64,000 nt of DNA from Streptomyces dioscori (GTDB lineage: Bacteria > Actinomycetota > Actinomycetes > Streptomycetales > Streptomycetaceae). Below are positions 43,289 to 50,394 of this stretch, one piece after another (positions within the stretch are counted from its first letter, which is position 1; the number at the start of each line of letters is the position of its first letter). The notes beneath the pieces were generated by a model. It searched no databases. It had not been told where the DNA came from and saw nothing but the letters and a program-made list of their open reading frames with translations. Where the stretch lies: assembly GCF_003024195.1 (NCBI RefSeq), contig NZ_KZ679048.1, positions 248,001-312,000 on the forward strand, in the 5' to 3' direction. The translations under genes and the position numbers were made by a program.

Positions 43289-43675
43289 ATGATCGAGGAA
43301 ATCGCCACCAAGAACATCGCGCCGCTCGAAGTCCCGCTCACCCATGTGGTGCGCGCCGGTGACTTCGTCTACCTCTCCGGTCAGATCGCGGTACGTGCTG
43401 ACGGAACCCTGGTCACCAACGACTTCGCTGCGGAGACGCGCGCGGTGCTGGACAACATCAAGGCTGGCGTCGAAGCCGCCGGAGGCACGCTCGCAGACGT
43501 GTCCAAGACCACGGTGTTCCTGCTCAACGCCACTCTGTTCGAGCCGATGAACGTGGTCTACCGCGAGTACTTCTCCAAGCCGTTCCCCGCTCGCTCGACG
43601 ATCGTAGCTCCGCTGTCCAACCCTGACCTGCGCATCGAGATCGAAGCTGTCGCCTACATCCCGCGAAACGGCTGA
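43289..43675 (+). CDS. RidA/YjgF family enamine/imine deaminase
   Basis: 128 aa trimeric RidA-fold protein that hydrolyses reactive enamines or imines to ketones and ammonia, or a close relative such as an aminoacrylate/ketone hydratase. Seen: FVYLSGQIAVRADG, AGGTLADVSKTTVFLLNA and the terminal FPARSTIVAPLSNPDLRIEIEAVAYI with the substrate-binding Arg and Glu. ATG 43289 has GGAG nine bases upstream. Between the HD protein and the hydrolase in the operon, its presence implies a nitrogenous intermediate. Confidence 0.88.
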   Translation: MIEEIATKNIAPLEVPLTHVVRAGDFVYLSGQIAVRADGTLVTNDFAAETRAVLDNIKAGVEAAGGTLADVSKTTVFLLNATLFEPMNVVYREYFSKPFPARSTIVAPLSNPDLRIEIEAVAYIPRNG

Positions 43676-43677
43676 TC

Positions 43678-44613
43678 ATGGCCCATACCGAGAAGGGCGT
43701 GGCCGGGTCGTCGAGTCGTCGACCCGGCCACGCCGGCGCCACACCGCGTCATCGCACGGTCTCGGCGAGCGGCCTTCGCTGGCACGTCATCGAGGCGGGG
43801 AGCGGTCCGACCGTCGTGCTCGTCGCCGGATTCCCGCAGAACGTCCATGCGTGGCGACATGTGATCCCGCTGCTCGCCCAGGACTGGCACGTCGTCGCAG
43901 TCGACCTGCCCGGTCAGGGTGACTCCGAAAAGCCGCTGGACGGATACGACACTTGGACGACCGCCGAGCGGCTCCACGGTCTGCTCGCCGAACTCGGACA
44001 TGAGCGGTATCTGCTCGTGGGACACGACATCGGCTCGTGGGTCAGCTATCCGTTCGCTCACCGCTACCCCGATTCCCTCACCGGTGTCGTCTTCATCGAC
44101 GGCAACATCGCCGGGCTCTCACTTCCCGAAACTGTCCCGGTGGGCCCGGATGGGTGGCGCAGCTGGCACTTCCTCTTCAACGCGATTCCCGACCTTCCCG
44201 AGGCACTCGTATCGGGCCGGGAGCGCATCCTCATCGAATGGTTCTTCCAACGGAAGACTGCCAGCTGGCGCGAGACGTTCACGACCGAGGACATCGCGGA
44301 GTACGCACGCACCCTGGAAGCCCCCGGCGGCCTGCGGGGGAGTCTCGGGTACTACCGCGCCGTGAACGAGAACACCGACCGGAACAAGGAGCTGCGAAAA
44401 GCTCTGATCAAGGTGCCGGTACTGGCCATCGGCGGTGAGTTCGGCTCCGCTCCGGCACTGCACGACGACATGCGCTCACTCGGTGTCGACGTCAGCGGGA
44501 CAACCATCCGCGACACCGGTCACTACATCCCGGAGGAGAAGCCCGACGAACTGGTCGACCAGATCAACCTGTTCGCCGAGCGGCGCCTGACTCACGACAC
44601 AGAGCCCGGATAG
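43678..44613 (+). CDS. Alpha/beta hydrolase, epoxide-hydrolase/dehalogenase type
   Basis: 311 aa. The nucleophile elbow is LLVGHDIGSWVSY (about residues 110-122), with Asp as nucleophile as in epoxide hydrolases and fluoroacetate dehalogenases, not Ser. The oxyanion loop VAGFPQNVHAWRHV (about 49-62), VDLPGQGDSEKP and the catalytic His in DTGHYIPEE (about 282) are in the usual order. The first 25 residues are Ser/Arg-rich and extra. Starts 2 bp after ridA, no clear ribosome site, so probably coupled. Might also hydrolyse a lactone; the Asp nucleophile favours a C-O or C-halogen bond. Confidence 0.85.
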   Translation: MAHTEKGVAGSSSRRPGHAGATPRHRTVSASGLRWHVIEAGSGPTVVLVAGFPQNVHAWRHVIPLLAQDWHVVAVDLPGQGDSEKPLDGYDTWTTAERLHGLLAELGHERYLLVGHDIGSWVSYPFAHRYPDSLTGVVFIDGNIAGLSLPETVPVGPDGWRSWHFLFNAIPDLPEALVSGRERILIEWFFQRKTASWRETFTTEDIAEYARTLEAPGGLRGSLGYYRAVNENTDRNKELRKALIKVPVLAIGGEFGSAPALHDDMRSLGVDVSGTTIRDTGHYIPEEKPDELVDQINLFAERRLTHDTEPG

Positions 44614-44640
44614 CGACAAGACACGTACGAGGAGGGCGAG

Positions 44641-45681
44641 TTGAGTCACAACCGAGTGCTGATCACGACATCGTGGCTGAGTGAAGGGGATCACGTGCAT
44701 CGCGTGCTCACCGAGGCGGGATGCGATGTCGTGTTCGGGCGACCGACTGATCTTGAGCGCCAGGGGCGATCGCTGGAGGACTCCGTGGGTGACATCGACG
44801 CGATCATCGCCGGTGTCGAACCGTGCGGTGCGCGCGTGCTGCACGCCGCGCCGCGCTTGAAGGTCGTCGCTCGTACCGGTGTCGGCTACGACAACGTCGA
44901 CGTGGCCACCGCGAACACGCTGGGCGTCGCTGTCTGTGTGACGCCGAGTGTGAACCGCCGGTCGGTGGCCGAATTCACGCTCGCCGCTCTTCTCAACCTC
45001 GTGCGCGGCATCCCCCAGGCCAGTGCGCTGCTGCAGGAAGGGGACTGGGCACAAGTCAGCGGACGGGAGTTGTACGGCAAGACGCTCGGCGTCGTCGGTT
45101 TTGGAGAGATCGGCCGAAGCGTCGCCGTCCTGGGCCAGGCCCTCGGCATGACTGTCCTGGCGTGCGACCCCTACAGCGACGGCGCACTCGTCGAACAGGC
45201 CGGGGCGTCGCTCGTGGAGTTGCCCGAACTCCTCGCTCGTTCCGACGCCATCACGCTGCATGTCGGTCTCACCGACGATACGCGCCACCTGATCGACGCT
45301 GACGCGATCGGCCGGATGAAGCACACAGCCGTTCTCGTCAATGCCGCCCGTGGCGGGGTTGTCGATGAGAAGGCGCTGGTCGAAGCGCTGCGTGCGGGCA
45401 GGATCGCCGCTGCGGCGGTCGACACCTTCGAACACGAACCGCTGCCCCCGGACAGCGCGCTTCGAGGCGTCACGAACCTCCTCCTCACTCCGCACATCGC
45501 CGGAGCGACGGTCGAGGGACGCGCGCGCTCGGCGACATCGGCGGCGCGATCCGTCGTGGCGGCTCTCGCCGGCAAGACACCCCGGGCCGTCGTGAACGGC
45601 GACGCCATCGCACATCGCGCTCGTCTCATGGCCGTAAGCAGACGCCCCGCCGAGCGGGGCGTCTGCGACCCGACTAGCTAG
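44641..45681 (+). CDS. D-isomer-specific 2-hydroxyacid dehydrogenase
   Basis: 346 aa, SerA/PGDH-like. NAD loop GVVGFGEIGRSVAVLG (about residues 144-160). The catalytic triad of the family is present: Arg in VNAARGGVVDE (about 234), Glu in DTFEHEPLPP (about 263) and His in LTPHIAGAT (about 284). TTG 44641 has AGGAGG six bases upstream. Its genomic setting suggests it oxidises C2 of a sugar acid, supplying the keto acid for the OtnI-like isomerase. The C-terminal codons form a strong hairpin (45638-45666). Confidence 0.88.
   Translation: MSHNRVLITTSWLSEGDHVHRVLTEAGCDVVFGRPTDLERQGRSLEDSVGDIDAIIAGVEPCGARVLHAAPRLKVVARTGVGYDNVDVATANTLGVAVCVTPSVNRRSVAEFTLAALLNLVRGIPQASALLQEGDWAQVSGRELYGKTLGVVGFGEIGRSVAVLGQALGMTVLACDPYSDGALVEQAGASLVELPELLARSDAITLHVGLTDDTRHLIDADAIGRMKHTAVLVNAARGGVVDEKALVEALRAGRIAAAAVDTFEHEPLPPDSALRGVTNLLLTPHIAGATVEGRARSATSAARSVVAALAGKTPRAVVNGDAIAHRARLMAVSRRPAERGVCDPTS
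45638..45666 (+). terminator. Hairpin inside the last codons of the dehydrogenase gene
   Basis: GCAGACGCCCCGC, CGA, GCGGGGCGTCTGC: a perfect 13-bp stem ending 15 bp before the stop codon and 25 bp before the next gene. Could attenuate transcription or protect the upstream message. Confidence 0.6.
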
Positions 45682-45690
45682 GAGAACACC

Positions 45691-46401
45691 ATGCCTGATC
45701 GATCCATTGTCATGATGAGCGGCTTGGCAACTCGCAAGGCGTTCGACGACCACCTCTTCGCCGCGTTCACCGAACGCACCGGAGTCGAGGTCACCCCCAT
45801 CTATGACCCCACCGTCCAACTGCTCCGCCGCCTCGACGCCGGGGAGCACTTCGACGTGATGATCGCGGCTACTCCGTCGTTCGACGCCCTGATCGCGAAC
45901 GGTGTCGTCGCCCAAGGGCCGCAGCCGATCGTGCGCAGCGGTATCGGGCTCGCCGTGCCGCGCGGTGCCGCACATCCCGCGATCGCGACGGCGGGCGAAC
46001 TGATAGCGACGCTCACCGCCGCCCGCTCGGTCGCGTACTCGCGAACGGGCCAGAGCGGCATCTACTTCGTCGACCTGGTGAAGCGTCTCGGTATCGAGGA
46101 CGTGGTGCTTCCCAAGGCGACCGTGCTGGAGAAGGGCTTCACCGGGACCGCGCTGGAAAGCGGCGCGGCCGACCTCGCCGTCCAGCAGTTGAGCGAGCTC
46201 CTGTTCGTATCGGGAGCCGAGATCGTCGGGCCTCTGCCAGAGGAACTGCAGAAGTGGACCGAGTTCTCGGCCGGGACGGCCACCGTTTCGACGCGGAACC
46301 CAGATGTCGCGGCGTTTGTCGAATTCATCAGCGGCCCCGAAGCAGCCAGGGCATACCATCTCACTGCCCTTGAGCCGGTGCCCTCGGGGCTTCTGTCGTG
46401 A
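45691..46401 (+). CDS. Substrate-binding-fold protein without signal peptide
   Basis: 236 aa protein of the ModA-like extracellular solute-binding fold: IVMMSGLATRKAFDDHLFAA, FTERTGVEVTPIYDPTVQLL, FDVMIAATPSFDALIANGVV, GIGLAVPRGAAHP. The N-terminus is MPDRSIVMMSGLATRK, with no signal peptide or lipobox, and no ABC permease or ATPase gene is near. It may therefore be cytoplasmic, as a sensor, carrier or enzyme. ATG 45691 has GGAG six bases upstream and starts 9 bp after the dehydrogenase. Confidence 0.8.
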   Translation: MPDRSIVMMSGLATRKAFDDHLFAAFTERTGVEVTPIYDPTVQLLRRLDAGEHFDVMIAATPSFDALIANGVVAQGPQPIVRSGIGLAVPRGAAHPAIATAGELIATLTAARSVAYSRTGQSGIYFVDLVKRLGIEDVVLPKATVLEKGFTGTALESGAADLAVQQLSELLFVSGAEIVGPLPEELQKWTEFSAGTATVSTRNPDVAAFVEFISGPEAARAYHLTALEPVPSGLLS

Positions 46402-47186
46402 CGCGCCTTCGATTCGACGCGAACCTCAAATGGCTCTTCACCGACATGCCCTTCGTGGAGCGATTCGACGCCGCGGCCCGTGCTGGCTTCGCCGCAGTCG
46501 AGTACGCGTCTCCGTACGCGTACGAAGCACGGCATCTGCGTGCGCTGCTCGACAACGCCGGACTTGAGCAGATCCTGATCAACACCCCGATGGGGCCCGC
46601 GGGATCACCCACACGATCCGGCTGCGCGTGCTTTCCTGATCTGGTCGACGAGTACCGTGACGGCGTGCTCAGTGGGCTGGAGTACGCAGCCGCCCTGGAC
46701 GCGAAGTTTCTGCACGTGGTGGGCGGAATCGTTCCGAAGGGCGTGAGTGCCGATCGCGCCTTCGCGCGCTATGTGGCCAACATCGCCTGGGCGGCCGAGC
46801 AGGCCCGCGGTACCGGTATCCGGCTACTGCTGGAAGCGCAGAACAAGCGGGACGCCCCGGGCTTCCTGCTCGCCTCGCAAGCGCAGGCCGCCGCGGTCGT
46901 GGAGGCCGTCGGCGACGACGTGGTGGGCCTCCTGCTGGACTTCTACCACGTACAGATCGGTGAGGGTGATCTCGTCCGTACGTTCGAGAAGTATCAGGAC
47001 ATCACACTGCACCTGCAGATCGCCGACGTACCCGACCGTCACGAACCCGGCACTGGCGAGATCGCGTACAGCACCCTGTTCCGGACCGTCGAGTCCTCGG
47101 GGTACGACGGATGGATCGGATGCGAGTATCAGCCCGCCACCGACACCGTGGCCGGGCTCACCTGGATGAAGGAGCTCGCCGTATGA
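46398..47186 (+). CDS. otnI: OtnI/hydroxypyruvate-isomerase-like TIM barrel
   Basis: 262 aa AP-endonuclease-2-fold isomerase. Metal-binding residues of the family: Glu in RLLLEAQN (about residue 142), Asp-His in LLLDFYHVQ (about 180), a His near DVPDRHEPGTGE (about 210) and Glu in IGCEYQP (about 245). In four-carbon acid sugar pathways OtnI converts 2-keto-tetronates to 3-keto-tetronates. GTG 46398 overlaps the previous stop by four bases. The symbol is by context and family; hydroxypyruvate isomerase proper cannot be excluded. Confidence 0.82.
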   Translation: MTRLRFDANLKWLFTDMPFVERFDAAARAGFAAVEYASPYAYEARHLRALLDNAGLEQILINTPMGPAGSPTRSGCACFPDLVDEYRDGVLSGLEYAAALDAKFLHVVGGIVPKGVSADRAFARYVANIAWAAEQARGTGIRLLLEAQNKRDAPGFLLASQAQAAAVVEAVGDDVVGLLLDFYHVQIGEGDLVRTFEKYQDITLHLQIADVPDRHEPGTGEIAYSTLFRTVESSGYDGWIGCEYQPATDTVAGLTWMKELAV

Positions 47187-47857
47187 GCACCGCCCCGAAG
47201 ATAGCGTTGATCAGCGCCGTGCCGACGGCCATCCCGGTCGCGCGTACCGCGCTGTATGACGTACTGCCCGACGCAGTCGTGTGGAACGTCCTCGATGACC
47301 GGCTCCTCGTCGATGCGGACAGCCGCGGGGGCCTGGACGCTGGCCTGCGCCGACGCATGCAGCGCCTGATCGAGCATGCTCTCGCGGAGGACGCCGACGG
47401 GGTGCTGCTCACCTGCTCCCTGTACGGTCCGGTCGCGCGGGGAACCCACGCCTCCGTCCCGGTGATGGCGGCCGACGAGTCCGCCTTCACCGATATCGCC
47501 GAGGCCGGCTACACGTCGGTGCTCGTCCTGGCCTCCCTCGACGCCGCGCGCGACGACTCGGTGGAGCGCCTCGAAACGGCTCTGCGCGATGCCGGGGCGA
47601 ACAGCCGCGTCGTCGGACGCACCGTGCCCGGTGCCACGGCCGCGGCGAAAGCGGAAGATCATGACGGTTTGGTCGCCGCGCTCGTGGACGCGTGCGCGGA
47701 CCTGCCCGCCGACGTTGAGGCCGTTTTCCTGGCCCAGTACTCCCTCGCGCCCGCGGGAGACGCACTGCGGAAGGCAGTGGGTATTCCGGTCGTCTCAGGG
47801 CCGGCGAGCGCGGCGGCCGCGCTGCTCCGGCTGCTCTCAGACAGGAACGACCGATGA
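47183..47857 (+). CDS. Asp/Glu-racemase-superfamily protein
   Basis: 224 aa two-domain protein of the Asp/Glu/hydantoin racemase and maleate isomerase superfamily. The first catalytic Cys is in GVLLTCSLYGPVARG (about residue 77). The second half has VFLAQYSLAPAG (about 187) where a second Cys is normally found, so only one Cys remains; this resembles decarboxylase-type or unassigned members. ATG 47183 overlaps the OtnI stop by four bases. Reaction unknown; it could epimerise or isomerise a sugar-acid intermediate. Confidence 0.78.
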   Translation: MSTAPKIALISAVPTAIPVARTALYDVLPDAVVWNVLDDRLLVDADSRGGLDAGLRRRMQRLIEHALAEDADGVLLTCSLYGPVARGTHASVPVMAADESAFTDIAEAGYTSVLVLASLDAARDDSVERLETALRDAGANSRVVGRTVPGATAAAKAEDHDGLVAALVDACADLPADVEAVFLAQYSLAPAGDALRKAVGIPVVSGPASAAAALLRLLSDRNDR

Positions 47858-49101
47858 TCGGTGTCATCGCCGACGACGTCACCGGCGCTACCGACGTCGC
47901 CGTGGCGTTCCGCCGTACCGGGCTGCGCTGCGGCGTCTACTTCGGTACTCCCGACGCGTCCGGCGTGGAGCCAGGCCTCGACGTTGTGGTCATCGCCCTC
48001 AAGTCCCGGACCATCCCTGCGCCTGACGCGGTGAAGCAGTCGCTCGCTGCTGCGGAGACACTGCAGACGCTCGGCGCGCGGCAACTCTTCTTCAAGTACT
48101 GCTCCACGTTCGACTCCACGGCGGAAGGGAACATCGGGCCGGTCCTCGATGCCCTCGTCGAACTGGTCCGGACCGACGCGGTGGTGACCACACCGGCCTC
48201 ACCGGAGCATCGGCGTACGACGTTCAACGGCCATCTCTTCGTCAACGAGGAGCTGTTGTCGGAGTCCTCCATGCGCAACCATCCGCTGACTCCTATGCGC
48301 GATTCCTCGCTCACTCGTCTCATGGACGCCCAATCCGATGGTGGCAGCGTCGTCATCGGCCACGAGGTCGTCGGACGTGGTCCGGACGCGGTCAGCAGCC
48401 ATGTGGAGTCGGCCCGCCACGACGCGCGCTATCTGTTCCCCGATGCGGCGACGGAGGACGACCTTTTCTCGATCGCACAAGCCGTCCTGGAGGAACCGCT
48501 CGTCGCCGGTGCCGCAGGGCTCGCGGGGGCGATCGGACGCGCGCACGGCTCGAAAAGCGCCGCGCCACGTGCATATGAGAGAGAGAACGCGCCGAGCGGG
48601 CGGGCGATCGTCCTCGCGGGAAGCTGCTCGCGACGCACCCTTGAGCAGATTGACCGGATGCTGAGCGCGTTGCGTCCGGCACACCGCCTGGACGCGCTCG
48701 GGTCGGACGATCCGGAGAGCCTCGCCCGAGGCGCACTCGACTGGTACGACGCGCTTCCGGCCGGTCCGGCGCCGCTGATCTACTCGTCGCTGCCTCCGGC
48801 CGAACGCCGCGTGGTGCAGGACGCGCTCGGAGTCGAGCGATCGGCGGAGATCCTCGAATCCGCCATCGCGCTCATAGCGCGGGGACTGCGCGAACGCGGG
48901 GTCACCCGCTTCGTCGCCGCCGGCGGGGAAACGTCGGGTTCCCTGGTGGCCGCCCTGGGCATCCGAGGTGGTGTCGTCGGACTGGAGGCCGCCCGGGGAG
49001 TGCCGTGGATCCGCACCGACCAAGGTCTCGACGTGCTGCTCAAGTCGGGGAACTTCGGCGAAGCGGACCTCCTGCTGACCGCTTCGGAACGGAGTGCGTG
49101 A
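47854..49101 (+). CDS. otnK: Four-carbon acid sugar kinase (DUF1537, OtnK-like)
   Basis: 415 aa. The N-terminal domain opens with GVIADDVTGATDVAVAF and has FFKYCSTFDSTAEGNIGPV (about residues 77-95), the substrate site of the family. The C-terminal nucleotide-binding domain has FVAAGGETSGSLVAALGI and the closing DVLLKSGNFGEADLL. Members phosphorylate 3-keto-tetronates or tetronates at C4. ATG 47854 overlaps the previous stop by four bases and the stop shares one base with the aldolase start, so the whole module is coupled. Confidence 0.9.
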   Translation: MIGVIADDVTGATDVAVAFRRTGLRCGVYFGTPDASGVEPGLDVVVIALKSRTIPAPDAVKQSLAAAETLQTLGARQLFFKYCSTFDSTAEGNIGPVLDALVELVRTDAVVTTPASPEHRRTTFNGHLFVNEELLSESSMRNHPLTPMRDSSLTRLMDAQSDGGSVVIGHEVVGRGPDAVSSHVESARHDARYLFPDAATEDDLFSIAQAVLEEPLVAGAAGLAGAIGRAHGSKSAAPRAYERENAPSGRAIVLAGSCSRRTLEQIDRMLSALRPAHRLDALGSDDPESLARGALDWYDALPAGPAPLIYSSLPPAERRVVQDALGVERSAEILESAIALIARGLRERGVTRFVAAGGETSGSLVAALGIRGGVVGLEAARGVPWIRTDQGLDVLLKSGNFGEADLLLTASERSA

Positions 49102-49733
49102 TGGCAGCCGAGGAACAGCGCGCCGCCGACGACATCGTCCGCGCCGCCCGATCCGTCTTCACCCGCGGGCTGACCCACGGCAGGACAGGCAACATCTCCG
49201 TCCGTACGGCCGGCGGCATTCTCGTCACACCCACGGGTTCGAGCCTCGGCACCGTCGTGGCGGGCGACCTCTCGCTCATCGACGACCGTGGTGTGCACCT
49301 TTCCGGGCCGAAGCCGTCGAAGGAGGCGTTCCTGCACGCCGCAGTGTTGCGTGCCCGCCCGAGTGCGCACGCGGTCGTGCACACGCACTCCCTCTACAGC
49401 GCCGCCGTGTCCTGCCTGAGCGGCCTCGACACGGACAATGTCCTGCCTCCTCTGACCGCGTACTACGCCATGCGGGTCGGACGCCTTCCTCTTCTCCCGT
49501 ACCACGCTCCTGGTGACACGGGGTTGAGGGATCTCGCGGAGGCTACCGCCGTACGACGGCACGCCATGTTGCTGAGCAATCACGGACCGGTTGTCGCCGG
49601 GACGAGCCTCGCCGAGGCGCTGGACGCCCTGGAAGAACTGGAGGAGACAGCGAAGCTCTACTTCGTTCTTCGTGGACTGCCGGTGAATCCGCTCACCGAC
49701 GAGCAGGCCGCCGCACTCGCTCCTTCCGGCTGA
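49101..49733 (+). CDS. otnC: Class II aldolase/decarboxylase (OtnC-like)
   Basis: 210 aa zinc enzyme of the AraD/FucA class. Motifs in order: LTHGRTGNISVRTAGG (phosphate site), TPTGSSLG, GPKPSKEAFLH with the catalytic Glu, AVVHTHSLYSAA with two zinc His (about residues 90-95), and LLSNHGPVVAG with the third His (about 153). In tetronate pathways OtnC decarboxylates 3-keto-tetronate 4-phosphate to dihydroxyacetone phosphate. ATG 49101 overlaps the kinase stop by one base. Last gene of the operon; a strong terminator follows 47 bp later. Confidence 0.88.
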   Translation: MAAEEQRAADDIVRAARSVFTRGLTHGRTGNISVRTAGGILVTPTGSSLGTVVAGDLSLIDDRGVHLSGPKPSKEAFLHAAVLRARPSAHAVVHTHSLYSAAVSCLSGLDTDNVLPPLTAYYAMRVGRLPLLPYHAPGDTGLRDLAEATAVRRHAMLLSNHGPVVAGTSLAEALDALEELEETAKLYFVLRGLPVNPLTDEQAAALAPSG

Positions 49734-49779
49734 GCCGGTACGGAACCACGGAGACGGTCTCCACCGTGCTCGTCACGTA

Positions 49780-49814
49780 GGCCGGTGCCCCGGGCGGCCC
49801 CCGGGGCACCGGCC
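49780..49814 (+). terminator. Strong terminator of the catabolic operon
   Basis: GGCCGGTGCCCCGGG, 5-base loop, CCCGGGGCACCGGCC: a perfect 15-bp stem 47 bp after the otnC stop. Confidence 0.85.
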
Positions 49815-50322
49815 GTACAGTCCCAGCGTCGCCGGGCCGGATCGGCCGACGCCACCGGCGCGCCAGGGCCACGGCGCGGCCCGCCGACCCCACCGGTCCG
49901 CCTCCGCCCTGTGCCTGCGCCTGCGCCTGCGCCAACGATGTGCCGCCGTTCGAACCGGCGGGCGGGCTGCGCCGGGCCACCTGAGCTGAAGCGGTGCCAC
50001 ACTGGGGAGACAACGCGTCGTCGATCCCCGCACCTGCCGGGTTGAGCACGTCGCACAGTGAGCGGGCGATCCGCCACCGCGGTGGGCGCCGCCTGGTTTC
50101 GCCTCGTCCGCTGGGCACCCCGTATCGGGCGGCGCACCATGCATTGGTTGTCCCGTACGGGCATGGCACCGCGGCTGATCTCCGGGCCCGTACCGGCTGA
50201 TCCGGAGGGCGGGCAGCCGCCTGGCGTCCTTGCCGCGATGAGGGGTGCGTCAAGGCCAGGGACGGGAGGGCCACTCAAAATAATCGAGCGATATTAAATC
50301 GGCCATAGCATTCAAGTGAACA
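49815..50322. other. Long leader/intergenic region before the MHS transporter
   Basis: No convincing gene. A frame at 50058-50297 (GTG start, VSGRSATAVGAAWFRLVRWA) is open on the plus strand but has no clear ribosome site or family. A short CCTGCG hexamer repeat is near 49912-49932. The last 60 bp turn AT-rich, as expected of a promoter. Confidence 0.45.
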
Positions 50323-50332
50323 CTATACTATC
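50323..50332. promoter_or_regulatory. CTATAGTATAG element, site 3, at the MHS transporter promoter
   Basis: On the plus strand CTATACTATC; its complement GATAGTATAG matches 10 of the 11 bases. TATACT at 50325-50330 is a good -10 box for the transporter gene 65 bp downstream. Confidence 0.6.
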
Positions 50333-50394
50333 ATCCGAGCGCGGATCCTCGCGCAAAGGCGCGCCGGACGCACCATCACCGAAAGGATCCGGTA

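Noticed and set aside
44476-46359. Minus-strand 627-codon frame across the dehydrogenase and binding-protein genes
   Set aside because: Antisense to three overlapping, motif-confirmed genes of the operon.
49912-49932. CCTGCG hexamer run as a possible CRISPR or microsatellite
   Set aside because: Only about three copies, no spacers; ordinary GC slippage.
50058-50297. Small plus-strand frame in the region before the MHS transporter
   Set aside because: Open with a GTG start but no ribosome site, family or codon argument; mentioned only in the intergenic note.
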